37,368 nt of DNA from Oscillospiraceae bacterium (GCA_020025615.1 JAHHRT010000005.1:1-37368), one strand, 5' to 3'; positions 8,185 through 15,882 are shown, counted from the first letter of the stretch. A program made the numbers and translations. Notes: generated by a model from the sequence alone, not told the origin.

Positions 8185-9390
8185 TCAGTAGATGTACGCC
8201 ATGGGGTTTACATATTTTCCTGCATAAGACACGCCGAAGTGGAGATGCGCACCAGTGGAAAGCCCGGTACTGCCTACATAGCCGATGACCTGCCCCTGGG
8301 ATACCGTCTGACCGGTTTTCACAATGTAGTTGGTCATGTGCATATAGATCGAGCCGAAGCCATCGCCATGGTTAATGCGCACATAATATCCGGCTCCGCC
8401 AGCCTGGTAGGCGGCGGTGGTCACGGTGCCGGCGCGGGTGGCATAAATGGGGGTACCCGCCGGGGCGCCGAAGTCGATACCGTTATGGGTACGGGTTCTT
8501 CCGGTGATGGGATGGACCCGGGTGCCAAAAGGACTGGTTACGCGAAGGTTGGAAAGCGGACGGATCCAGGTCGCATCCGAAGGCGGTGCATCCCCGGCAG
8601 CTGCCAGCTTTGCCAAGTACTCGTTGTACTTTGCCTTTTCAAACTCCTTCTCCTTCGCAGAAATCTCATCCATCAGGGCATTGATTTTATCATTGGCCTC
8701 ATCCAGAAGAACTTCGATTTCCGCTTCCTTTTCCAGAAGCTCCCGGAGAACCTCATCGGCCTGCTTCCGCTTCATCTCCAGGGTTATCTGGGTGGCTTCC
8801 AGCTGCGCCTTGCTGTTCTCCATGCCGCGGCGCTCCTCGTCCATGTTGATCCGCTGCAGGTCCACGTTCTCCGCTGCCTGCTCCAGCTCTTTCAGCCGCC
8901 GCTGATCGGCGTCGTTAATCTCCTGAACCATGTTCACCCGGTCCAGAAGGTCCGTAAAGCTGTTTGCCTCGAAAATCACCGACCAGTAAGAAACCTTACC
9001 GCTCTCTTCCATGGCACGGATGCGTTCCATGTGTTTTCGGTTGAGCTCATCAAGACGATGCTCTGCCTGCTCCAGCTGTTCCTGAATATCGGCAATCAGC
9101 TGTCCGTAGCTCACAATCTGCTGGTTCAGGTTTTCGATCTGTTCGTTCATGAGACTGATCTCCTGATCCAGACCGTTTTTCTGATTCACCAAATCCTGGA
9201 TTTCACCGGCATTGGCATCGTACTGACTCTGAATGGCATTGAGCTCCGCCTGAATTCCTCTGTTTTGATCTTTCAGTCCGTTAATCTCCTGACGGATCTG
9301 ATCTGAGGAGGCAGCGCAGACCGTTTCCGGCACAGCACCAACCAGAAGGACTGCCGCCAAAATGATCGGCAGTATTCTTCGATATTTCAT
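8185..9390 (-). CDS. Secreted coiled-coil M23 endopeptidase, paralog 2
   Basis: 401 residues with the same plan as its downstream neighbour: signal peptide (cleavage near VCA-A, about residue 26), coiled coil (about 28-240), and M23 domain with H302, D306 (HNGID) and H382/H384 (HLHF). It lacks the long Gly/Ser linker. The segment SYWSVIF...ANSFTDLL (134-153) matches the other copy almost exactly, so the pair arose by tandem duplication and both keep the putative FtsX-contact region. ATG 9390 is preferred over ATG 9402 because GGAG sits 6 nt upstream of it while 9402 has no ribosome binding site. The gap to its paralog is 28 nt, indicating co-transcription. Confidence 0.92.
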   Translation of the reverse strand: MKYRRILPIILAAVLLVGAVPETVCAASSDQIRQEINGLKDQNRGIQAELNAIQSQYDANAGEIQDLVNQKNGLDQEISLMNEQIENLNQQIVSYGQLIADIQEQLEQAEHRLDELNRKHMERIRAMEESGKVSYWSVIFEANSFTDLLDRVNMVQEINDADQRRLKELEQAAENVDLQRINMDEERRGMENSKAQLEATQITLEMKRKQADEVLRELLEKEAEIEVLLDEANDKINALMDEISAKEKEFEKAKYNEYLAKLAAAGDAPPSDATWIRPLSNLRVTSPFGTRVHPITGRTRTHNGIDFGAPAGTPIYATRAGTVTTAAYQAGGAGYYVRINHGDGFGSIYMHMTNYIVKTGQTVSQGQVIGYVGSTGLSTGAHLHFGVSYAGKYVNPMAYIY

Positions 9391-9407
9391 CTCTATCTCC
9401 ATATTTA

Positions 9408-9440
9408 CATCGTCTCCCCGGTATTCCCGGGGAGACGATG
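9408..9440 (-). other. Perfect 14-bp intercistronic hairpin between ftsX and M23 paralog 2
   Basis: CATCGTCTCCCCGG (9408-9421) pairs with CCGGGGAGACGATG (9427-9440), loop 5 nt. It begins 13 nt after the ftsX stop and ends a few nt before the hydrolase ribosome binding site. No U-tract follows on the minus strand, so it could be an mRNA-processing or stability element or a partial attenuator rather than a full terminator. Confidence 0.75.
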
Positions 9441-9453
9441 AATTTCTGATGGC

Positions 9454-10341
9454 TTAGACGTCCATGAACTTACGGATGGAGGTCCAGCTGCCGACGATAC
9501 CGACGAAGAAGCCGGCCGCGCAGAAGGTAGCCACCATGGGGATCAGCAGCTCCTGGAATTCCACAAACTGGAACAGCTGCAGGGCATCCACCTCTGCCAC
9601 CCGATTGACCAGTGCATCATAGAGCACCCACTCCAGGCCGAAGGCCAGGATAGCACCCATCATGCCCAGAGAGAAGCCTTCCACCACGAAGGGCAGTCGG
9701 ATAAAGCCATTGGTGGCACCGACCATTTTCATAATGGCAATTTCATCTCTGCGGTCGTACATAGCCAGCTTAACCGTATTGGAGATAATCAGCAGAGAAA
9801 CTACCAGCAGCACTGCAATCACCGCAAGGGATGCAATGTGCAGCACGTTCTGAATGGTGGTAAAGCCCTCAGCCATCTCATAGGCGGCGTTGGTCTTTGC
9901 AACACCGGGGATCTGCTTGAGCTGCTCATCAGTCTGCTCCATGAGGGTGTTGTCTTCCAGAACCACCACAAAGCGGTGGCGCAGGTCCTGGGGCTGAACG
10001 CCGCTGAAAGCAGGGTCGTTCTTATGGTCCGCAACAAAATCTGCAAGGGCTTCCTCTCGGGAGACATAAGTGGACTGGAGCACATTGTCCAGGGCGTTAA
10101 TTTTTGTACCGACGCTTCTGGCTTCCGCATCGGGAAGGTCGCTGTCGATGTACACCAGGATTTCACTGGTCTGGTTCAGCTCCTCAACCATCACGTCCAG
10201 GTTGTAGGCCAGGATGGAGAAGCTGCCGACAATCAAAAGGCAGGCCACCGTGACACACACAGCGGCGAAGGACATAAAGCCGTGGCGGAAAATGCCCCGG
10301 AAGCCCTCTTTGACTAAGTATCCAATATTACTGATCTTCAT
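9454..10341 (-). CDS. ftsX: Cell-division permease FtsX
   Basis: 295-residue FtsX: cytoplasmic N-terminus (MKISNIGYLVKEGFRGIFRH), TM1 around 22-45, an extracellular domain of about 110 residues, then three C-terminal TM segments including the FtsX/MacB-type region LAMYDRRDEIAIMKMVGATN. FtsX pairs with FtsE and couples ATP hydrolysis to activation of peptidoglycan hydrolases outside the membrane. The start at 10341 overlaps the ftsE stop by 14 nt, which is usual for this pair; a longer in-frame reading to 10395 would lie entirely within ftsE and is rejected. The two coiled-coil M23 genes follow directly. Confidence 0.95.
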   Translation of the reverse strand: MKISNIGYLVKEGFRGIFRHGFMSFAAVCVTVACLLIVGSFSILAYNLDVMVEELNQTSEILVYIDSDLPDAEARSVGTKINALDNVLQSTYVSREEALADFVADHKNDPAFSGVQPQDLRHRFVVVLEDNTLMEQTDEQLKQIPGVAKTNAAYEMAEGFTTIQNVLHIASLAVIAVLLVVSLLIISNTVKLAMYDRRDEIAIMKMVGATNGFIRLPFVVEGFSLGMMGAILAFGLEWVLYDALVNRVAEVDALQLFQFVEFQELLIPMVATFCAAGFFVGIVGSWTSIRKFMDV

Positions 10342-11023
10342 GGCTGTAGTACCCCTCCGTTCCATCGCTGACGACAAGGCCATCGTCGATGGCAATGACG
10401 CGTTTCGAGAATGTCTCGACCAGATCTTTTTCGTGGGTAACTACCAGCACAGTGGTGCCGAGATTATTGATTTCCTGCAGCAGGGCCATAATCTCAAAGG
10501 ATCTTGCCGGGTCCAGGTTACCGGTGGGCTCGTCCGCAATAATGGTAGAAGGATTGTTCACCAGCGCACGGGCAATGGCCAGACGCTGCTGCTCACCACC
10601 GGACATCTCGCCGGGGTGACGGTCCTTCTTGTTTTCCAGGCCAACCAGTTCCAGAACATAAGGAACACGCTCCTTGATCTCCTTAGGCCGGGCACCAACG
10701 ACACGCATCGCAAATGCTACATTTTCATAGACGGTCTTGTTGGCAATCAGGCGGAAATCCTGGAACACAACGCCGATGGTACGGCGAAGATAGGGCACCT
10801 CACGCTTACGAATCCGCTCCAAAGAGTAGCCGTTCACGTGGACGGTGCCGGAGGTGGGCCGAAGCTCACCGGTGATTAGCTTAATGATGGTGGACTTGCC
10901 GGAACCGGAAGGTCCCACTAAGAAGCAAAACTCACCGTCCTCAATCTGCATGGATACACCATTGAGGGCTATGTTGCCTTGCTCATATGTTTTTTCGACG
11001 TCAATAAATTCAATCATAAACAT
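10328..11023 (-). CDS. ftsE: Cell-division ATP-binding protein FtsE
   Basis: 231-residue ABC ATPase. Walker A GPSGSGKST (37-45), Q-loop Q88 in VFQDFRL, signature SGGEQQR (141-147), and Walker B IIADEP followed by TGNLD (161-171) are intact. FtsE drives the FtsX permease, which in Gram-positive bacteria switches on coiled-coil peptidoglycan hydrolases. It is the first gene of the minus-strand cluster and has a strong promoter 26 nt upstream. Two adjacent ATGs (11023, 11017) are possible; GGAG is 4 nt from the first and 10 nt from the second, so the exact start is uncertain by two codons. Confidence 0.96.
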   Translation of the reverse strand: MFMIEFIDVEKTYEQGNIALNGVSMQIEDGEFCFLVGPSGSGKSTIIKLITGELRPTSGTVHVNGYSLERIRKREVPYLRRTIGVVFQDFRLIANKTVYENVAFAMRVVGARPKEIKERVPYVLELVGLENKKDRHPGEMSGGEQQRLAIARALVNNPSTIIADEPTGNLDPARSFEIMALLQEINNLGTTVLVVTHEKDLVETFSKRVIAIDDGLVVSDGTEGYYSHEDQ

Positions 11024-11048
11024 CTATCTCCAGTCATAGTGTAACCGA

Positions 11049-11077
11049 ATTGTAACACATGGCCAATTAGAAGTCAA
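11049..11077 (-). promoter_or_regulatory. Sigma-A promoter for the ftsEX cluster
   Basis: -35 TTGACT (11072-11077), 17-nt spacer, -10 TACAAT (11049-11054) on the minus strand, with a TG just upstream of the -10. It is the only clear promoter between the ftsE start and the preceding gene. Confidence 0.8.
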
Positions 11078-11257
11078 TCCATATTGGGAAAAATGGCCTG
11101 ATTTTCATGTATTTTTACACTTTCGACACATTTTTTCTTAGGTAGATATGGTAAAAACAGGCGGATTATACGGAGTTCTCATATTTTTGGGGAGGCAGCT
11201 CTTCTTTCCCGTTCCGCGTTTATTTACATAACATTCCAAACCAATTTACAGAAAAGC

Positions 11258-11290
11258 GCCCGCCGCAAGAACACAGATTCTGCGGCGGGC
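11258..11290. terminator. Intrinsic terminator downstream of the PucR-type regulator
   Basis: GCCCGCCGCA (11258-11267) with TGCGGCGGGC (11281-11290), 10-bp GC stem. On the minus strand it follows the regulator stop by 22 nt but the U-tract is weak (GCTTTTC); on the plus strand the tail ATTTTTG is better, although no plus-strand gene is seen upstream. Confidence 0.75.
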
Positions 11291-11312
11291 ATTTTTGTTC
11301 AGTTAATGCATT

Positions 11313-12401
11313 TTATCGGCTTTCCCGGGATGCCAGGTACTTACGAACCATCAAGGCAACCTTAAAGACGATGGCGTGATCAAACTGGCGAAGATCCAGC
11401 CCAGTAAGCTTCTTGATCTTCTCCAGGCGGTAAACCAGCGTATTACGGTGGACGAACAGCTTCCGGGAGGTTTCGGAAACGTTCAGGTTGTTCTCGAAGA
11501 ACTTGTTAATGGTAAAGAGGGTCTCCTGATCCAGAGAATCAATGGAATTCTTCTTGAACACTTCGCTGAGGAAGATCTCACACAGCGTGGTGGGCAGCTG
11601 ATAAATCAGACGTCCAATTCCCAGGTTTTCGTAGTGCATAATGCTCTTTTCCGTATCGAAGACCTTGCCCACCTCAATGGCGGTCTGGGCCTCCTTATAG
11701 GAATCCGCAAGCTCACGCAGGTGCTCCGCGACCGTACCGATACCGGTAACAGTCTTGATCCGCAGTTCATTTTTCAGGGTCTCTTCCATGGAAACTGCCA
11801 GCTTTTCCAGGTCGGCCCCAGTAGTCCCGGCGGTGATCTGCTTGACCACAGCCACATCAGTCTCATTGATGCTGAGGACAAAGTCCTGCAGCTTGTCCGG
11901 GAACATACCGGACAGAACATCCACCGTAGCAACATCGCCGTGGCCCAACTGACGGATCAGGAATACGGCACGGGGTGCATCGGTGGCAAAGTGCAGCTCT
12001 TTGGCGCGAATATAAATATCACCGGGGAGAATATTATCCATGATGATATTCTTCACAAAGGTTCCCCGATCATGCTTATCCTCGTAGAAGGTTTTCGCAT
12101 CATTGAGCGCGATATAAGCCATCGTGCAGAAGGACTTGGCGATTTCGTCATCGCCGGTGCAGAACACTGCATACTCCATGCAGTTGGTACTGCCCATCGC
12201 TGCCTTAAAGCTCTTCTGTGCGAAGGTAACCACACCGTCACCAGCACCGCTGACCTTCAAAGCGGCATCCGCCCAACGCTCTCCCAGCAGGGTTACGTCA
12301 GTACAGGAAACAACGCTGCCCTCAGTATCTATTACGCCAAAGGTTCGATCACTAATGTCCTTTAACTGGACGATCACGCTCTGAAAAACACTGTTGGACA
12401 T
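11313..12401 (-). CDS. PucR/CdaR-type transcriptional regulator with C-terminal HTH
   Basis: 362 residues. The C-terminal region (about 305-352), FFENNLNVSETSRKLF followed by VHRNTLVYRLEKIKKLTGLD, is the PucR C-terminal helix-turn-helix also found in CdaR sugar-diacid regulators. The middle (about 150-290) resembles the degenerate GGDEF-like domain usual in this family, and the N-terminal 120 residues may be the sensor. Such proteins usually activate adjacent catabolic genes, but no such gene lies beside this one: it is monocistronic between the ftsEX promoter and rsuA, so its target and ligand are unknown. GGGAGGGG lies upstream of the ATG, and the promoter is near consensus. Confidence 0.82.
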   Translation of the reverse strand: MSNSVFQSVIVQLKDISDRTFGVIDTEGSVVSCTDVTLLGERWADAALKVSGAGDGVVTFAQKSFKAAMGSTNCMEYAVFCTGDDEIAKSFCTMAYIALNDAKTFYEDKHDRGTFVKNIIMDNILPGDIYIRAKELHFATDAPRAVFLIRQLGHGDVATVDVLSGMFPDKLQDFVLSINETDVAVVKQITAGTTGADLEKLAVSMEETLKNELRIKTVTGIGTVAEHLRELADSYKEAQTAIEVGKVFDTEKSIMHYENLGIGRLIYQLPTTLCEIFLSEVFKKNSIDSLDQETLFTINKFFENNLNVSETSRKLFVHRNTLVYRLEKIKKLTGLDLRQFDHAIVFKVALMVRKYLASRESR

Positions 12402-12458
12402 TTTTTGCCCCTCCCTTAGTATCTTGCATAAATGCTTATTTCACAAAACTGCGTTATT

Positions 12459-12487
12459 ATTATACACAGCTTTTGCGCATATTGCAA
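12459..12487 (-). promoter_or_regulatory. Strong sigma-A promoter for the PucR-type regulator
   Basis: -35 TTGCAA (12482-12487), 17-nt spacer, consensus -10 TATAAT (12459-12464), TG upstream of the -10, minus strand. The leader to the ATG at 12401 is about 50 nt. Confidence 0.82.
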
Positions 12488-12573
12488 GTACCATTTGACA
12501 TTTTATTGCAAAAAGTCTATTCTTTTTTAGCTAATATACCCTGTCTCGTTGGAAGCGCAGGAAAAATCATCAT

Positions 12574-13290
12574 TTATTTTCCAGCAAAAGCCCCAGTTAG
12601 CTCCGTCAATATGCCAATTTCCTGATCTGTAAGCTCCCGAACCGCTCCTTTTGGAAGATTTCCCAGAGAAAGCGGTCCCTCCGATTCTCGGCGGAGGTAG
12701 GTGACTGTCATTCCCCGGGATGCCATCATCCGTCGAACCTGGTGATATTTTCCTTCATATACCGTGATTCGGCTCTCTCCGGGGCCCAAAGGCTCTAAAA
12801 TGGCAGGCAGGCACTGGGTCCCGTCCCGCAGAGTCAGTCCCTTCTCGAAAGCCTCCGTATCTTCCGGTGTCCCCTCTCCCTCATGCCGGGCATAGTAGAC
12901 CTTGGGAACCCGCTTCTTGGGAGAAATCAGGCGGTGAAGAAGGTCCCCGTCGTTGGTAAACAGGAGAAGGCCCTCTGTTTCTTTATCCAGCCGTCCCACC
13001 GGCTTAACATCCCCGTATTTCTTGGGAAGCAGCTCCATGACCGTTTTATCCCGAGCATCCTCGGTAGCTGTCACATAGCCGGCAGGCTTGTGAAGCATCA
13101 CGACAATCCGCTGCCTGCCGCCCAGGCGTTCCCCGTCCAGTGCGATTTCCTGGGTATCGGGATCCACCTTCATACTGGGGTCCTTGACCGATGCACCGTT
13201 CAGGGTCACCCGTCCGGCCTTTAAGATGAGCTTCACCTGACTGCGGGTACCTACACCGCTGTCACATAAGAATTTGTCCAATCGCTCCAT
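12574..13290 (-). CDS. rsuA: 16S rRNA pseudouridine synthase RsuA
   Basis: 238 residues: an N-terminal S4 RNA-binding domain (about 1-60, MERLDKFLCDSGVGTRSQV) followed by the RsuA/RluB/E/F catalytic domain. The catalytic Asp is D102 in GRLDKETEGLLLFTNDGDL, and KYHQVRRMMASRG is the conserved C-terminal motif. The family isomerises uridine in rRNA; the S4-containing RsuA branch acts on U516 of 16S rRNA (E. coli numbering). Subfamily assignment against RluB is by length and overall resemblance. GGAGG lies 5 nt before the ATG. It is divergent from the DUF4830 gene with only 73 nt between the starts. Confidence 0.9.
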   Translation of the reverse strand: MERLDKFLCDSGVGTRSQVKLILKAGRVTLNGASVKDPSMKVDPDTQEIALDGERLGGRQRIVVMLHKPAGYVTATEDARDKTVMELLPKKYGDVKPVGRLDKETEGLLLFTNDGDLLHRLISPKKRVPKVYYARHEGEGTPEDTEAFEKGLTLRDGTQCLPAILEPLGPGESRITVYEGKYHQVRRMMASRGMTVTYLRRESEGPLSLGNLPKGAVRELTDQEIGILTELTGAFAGK

Positions 13291-13363
13291 GGTTCCTCCG
13301 TTCTATCCCCCCTTGTCCCGGCATAGGCTGAAAGTGCCAATTACAAAACAGGAGGGATCCTCT

Positions 13364-13918
13364 ATGATGGTTATGACCGCAAAACTGAATTTGAAAAAGA
13401 TACTGCTGATTCTGGCTGCCGCTGCTGCCGTGGTTCTGTCGCTGATTCTGCTGCTGGGCGGGAACGGCGAGGCGGAGACCACTGCCGCCCCGGCTGTCTC
13501 CGGGAACGATGCCCGGGTCCAGTTCCTCACGGAGCAGGGCTGGGAGGTAAACGAAACCCCCACCGAATCCAGCCGGGTGAAGGTACCGGGCCAGACCAGC
13601 CAGATCTACGAGCGCTACAACAACCTGCAAAAGAGCCAGGGCTATGACCTTTCCAAGTATGCAGGCAAGAAAGTGATGCGCTATGTCTACGAAATCCGCA
13701 ACTATCCCGGAACCACCGCCCCGGTGTACGCCACCCTTCTGGTGTATAAGGACCAGATTATCGGCGGCGATATCACCGATACCGGCGCAAACGGAAAAAT
13801 CCGCGGCTTCCAGCGGCCCAAGGCGGAAAAGGCAGCACAGAAGCCTGCGCTGCCTGCACCCACCCAGGCACCTGCGGAGGCTCCCACGGAGGGAACTTCC
13901 CCCGCTGTCCAGCAGTGA
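13364..13918 (+). CDS. DUF4830-type membrane-anchored extracytoplasmic protein
   Basis: 184 residues: one N-terminal TM segment (about 14-32, LILAAAAAVVLSLILLL), an outside domain (about 45-145) that matches my memory of DUF4830, with FLTEQGWEVNETPTES, YNNLQKSQGYDLSKYAGK and VYEIRNYPG...LLVYKDQIIGGDI, then an Ala/Pro-rich tail of about 35 residues. Function is unknown; the TM is probably an uncleaved anchor or signal peptide. Three closely spaced ATGs (13364, 13367, 13373) are possible, and GGAGGG at 13351-13356 best fits 13364 or 13367. It has no obvious partner: rsuA is divergent and the FMN riboswitch follows. Confidence 0.75.
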   Translation: MMVMTAKLNLKKILLILAAAAAVVLSLILLLGGNGEAETTAAPAVSGNDARVQFLTEQGWEVNETPTESSRVKVPGQTSQIYERYNNLQKSQGYDLSKYAGKKVMRYVYEIRNYPGTTAPVYATLLVYKDQIIGGDITDTGANGKIRGFQRPKAEKAAQKPALPAPTQAPAEAPTEGTSPAVQQ

Positions 13919-13972
13919 CCCACGGTCATTTGCCCAAGGTCATTTTCTGAATCATACCACATACTTTGCACC

Positions 13973-14001
13973 TTGACAAGAAAGAACTGCCGTGGTATCC
14001 T
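13973..14001 (+). promoter_or_regulatory. Promoter for the FMN riboswitch-ribU unit
   Basis: Consensus -35 TTGACA (13973-13978), 17-nt spacer, -10 TATCCT (13996-14001) with TGG extension. Transcription would start about 10 nt before the aptamer. Confidence 0.78.
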
Positions 14002-14020
14002 GTAGAGGAACTGAATCAGT

Positions 14021-14128
14021 ATCTTCAGGGCGGGGTGTAATTCCCCACCGGCGGTAAAGTCCGCGAGCGTTTCGGCGCAGAATCGGTGTGATTCCGATAC
14101 CGACAGTATAGTCTGGATGAAAGAAGAT
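14021..14128 (+). ncRNA. FMN riboswitch (RFN element)
   Basis: Closing stem ATCTTC (14021-14026) with GAAGAT (14123-14128). Inside are the conserved RFN blocks AGGGCGGGGTG, CCCCACCGGCGGTAAAG, CCGCGAGC, GGTGTGATTCCGATACCGAC and AGTCTGGATGAAAGAAGA in order. FMN binding should favour the terminator at 14176-14208 and switch off the riboflavin transporter. A small CCGGGG/CCCCGG hairpin (14137-14152) lies between aptamer and terminator. Confidence 0.97.
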
Positions 14129-14175
14129 CGGCAGAGCCGGGGGTCTCCCCGGATACGTTCCTACCTCTATTGATC

Positions 14176-14208
14176 ACGCCCTGAGAATGCTCTCAGGGCG
14201 TATTTTTT
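14176..14208 (+). terminator. Riboswitch-controlled intrinsic terminator
   Basis: Perfect 11-bp stem ACGCCCTGAGA (14176-14186) with TCTCAGGGCGT (14191-14201), loop ATGC, then A and T6. It lies between the FMN aptamer and ribU and is its expression platform. Confidence 0.93.
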
Positions 14209-14227
14209 ATCTTATGAGGTGGAAAAC

Positions 14228-14947
14228 ATGAAAGATTTCTTCGCACAAGTGCAGGAAAACCTCAGTTTTGTGGTGGTCTGCGCCCTCATCGTCATTGGTA
14301 TCATTGCCCTTGCTAAGCTCACCGAGCACTTTTTCCTGGAAAAGCGGCAGGTCACCTCTGCCCGCCGGGTCAGCATTGTGGGCATCTGCGCTGCAATCGC
14401 CGCAGTCCTGCACATCTTTGACTTTCCCCTGCCGTTCATGGCTCCCGGCTTTTACAAGCTGGACTTCTCCGAGATTCCGGTGCTCCTGTGCGGCTTCTAT
14501 TTGGGACCGACCGCCGCTGTCGCCACAGAAGCGGTGAAGATTCTTCTGAAGCTGCTGATGAAAAGCACCACTACCGCCTTTGTGGGTGACTTTGCAAACT
14601 TCGTAGTGGGGTGTGCCTTGGTTCTCCCCGCCACCATCTGGTATCATGCCCACAAGAGCCGCCACAGCGCACTGCTGGGTCTCATTGCCGGAACGGTCAT
14701 TATGACGGTTTTCGGCAGCCTCTTCAATGCGGTGTATCTGCTTCCCAAATTCTCCCAGCTCTACGGCCTGCCGCTGGACCAGATCATTGCCATGGGCTCT
14801 GCCATTTGGAGCAGTATTCACGATGTTTCCACCTTTGTACTTTTCTGCGTCGCCCCCCTGAACCTTCTCAAGGGTGTGCTGGTATCCGTGCTCACCATGC
14901 TTCTCTATAAAAAGGTAGCACGTCCTCTTTTTGGTATCCACCAATAA
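14228..14947 (+). CDS. ribU: Riboflavin ECF transporter S component RibU
   Basis: 239 residues, hydrophobic. From about residue 46 the sequence is a typical RibU S component: RRVSIVGICAAIAAVLHIF, then FPLPFMAPGFYKLDFSEIP (riboflavin-binding region), FYLGPTAAVATEAVKILLKL and the conserved FNAVYLLP. It binds riboflavin outside and works with a shared ECF energy module (EcfA/A'/T), not encoded here. The FMN riboswitch and terminator upstream agree with this. The protein has about 40 extra N-terminal residues with an additional TM helix (about 14-33). ATG 14228 is preferred over GTG 14219 because GAGGTGG is 5 nt upstream. Confidence 0.93.
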   Translation: MKDFFAQVQENLSFVVVCALIVIGIIALAKLTEHFFLEKRQVTSARRVSIVGICAAIAAVLHIFDFPLPFMAPGFYKLDFSEIPVLLCGFYLGPTAAVATEAVKILLKLLMKSTTTAFVGDFANFVVGCALVLPATIWYHAHKSRHSALLGLIAGTVIMTVFGSLFNAVYLLPKFSQLYGLPLDQIIAMGSAIWSSIHDVSTFVLFCVAPLNLLKGVLVSVLTMLLYKKVARPLFGIHQ

Positions 14948-14960
14948 TCCCATGATATGA

Positions 14961-15014
14961 TTCCCCGGAAGCGGTAAACCCCACCCGTTTCCGGGGAACT
15001 TTTTATTTTTTCTG
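14961..15014 (+). terminator. Intrinsic terminator of ribU
   Basis: 14-bp stem with one G-T pair, TTCCCCGGAAGCGG (14961-14974) and CCGTTTCCGGGGAA (14985-14998), followed by a long T-rich tail from 15000. It separates ribU from the proline operon. Confidence 0.9.
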
Positions 15015-15035
15015 GGTTATATTCATTTTTCCCTC

Positions 15036-15064
15036 TTTATTTATACAGGAGCAGAGACTATAAT
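15036..15064 (+). promoter_or_regulatory. Promoter of the proBAC operon
   Basis: Consensus -10 TATAAT (15059-15064) with a weak -35 TTTATT (15036-15041) at 17 nt. The expected transcript start near 15071 excludes the in-frame GTG at 15070 as proB start. Confidence 0.6.
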
Positions 15065-15096
15065 AGACCGTGAAAAAGGAAAAGGAGAGTTTATTT

Positions 15097-15882
15097 ATGC
15101 GAATTGTCGTCAAGATCGGCACCTCTACTCTGGCTCACAGCACCGGCCTTCTCAATATCCGCCGGGTGGAGCAGCTGTGCCGTGTTTTAAGTGACATTAA
15201 AAATGCAGGACACGAAGTGATCCTGGTATCCTCCGGCGCCATCGGCATGGGCGTTGGCAAGCTGGGGCTTCGGGAGCGTCCCCAGGACATTCCCACCAAG
15301 CAGGCTGCTGCCGCCGTGGGACAGTGCGAGCTCATGTATGTATATGACAAGCTGTTCAGCGCCTACCACCACACCGTGGCCCAGCTGCTGATTACCAGCG
15401 AGGACATCTCCAACGAGCATCGGCATCAAAACTTCAGAAATGCCCTGCATCGTCTGCTGGAGCTGGGCGCTCTGCCCATTCTCAACGAAAACGACACCGT
15501 GGCCACCGACGAGCTGGTCATCGGTGATAATGACACCCTTGCCGCCATTGTGTCCAGAAGTGTGGAAGCAGACCTTCTCATTCTTCTGTCGGACATTGAC
15601 GGTCTCTATACCGCGGATCCCCACACCCATCCCGAAGCAGAGCTTCTCCATCGGGTCACTGCCATTGACGAAAACATTCTTTCCCTGGCTGGAATCAGCG
15701 GTTCTAACCTGGGCACCGGCGGTATGATTACCAAGCTCCAGGCAGCCAAGATCTGCATGGACTGCAACTGTGATATGGTCATTGCCAACGGTCAGGACCC
15801 CCATATTCTCTACGACATTCTGGACGGAAAAGATGTGGGAACGACTTTTTCTAGGAGGGATTCCCATGAAGGAAATGCTTGA
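15097..15882 (+). CDS. proB: Glutamate 5-kinase
   Basis: 261 residues, an amino-acid-kinase fold. It phosphorylates glutamate to gamma-glutamyl phosphate, the first step of proline synthesis. Visible motifs: RIVVKIGTSTL with the ATP-contacting Lys, SSGAIGMGVGKL, LNENDTVATDEL, and LLSDIDGLYTADP. It is the short form without the C-terminal PUA domain (about 370 residues with PUA), common in Firmicutes. Start 15097 has AAAGGAGAG 7 nt upstream. Its end overlaps the proA start by 17 nt, so translation is coupled. Feedback inhibition by proline is known for the family but not testable here. Confidence 0.95.
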   Translation: MRIVVKIGTSTLAHSTGLLNIRRVEQLCRVLSDIKNAGHEVILVSSGAIGMGVGKLGLRERPQDIPTKQAAAAVGQCELMYVYDKLFSAYHHTVAQLLITSEDISNEHRHQNFRNALHRLLELGALPILNENDTVATDELVIGDNDTLAAIVSRSVEADLLILLSDIDGLYTADPHTHPEAELLHRVTAIDENILSLAGISGSNLGTGGMITKLQAAKICMDCNCDMVIANGQDPHILYDILDGKDVGTTFSRRDSHEGNA

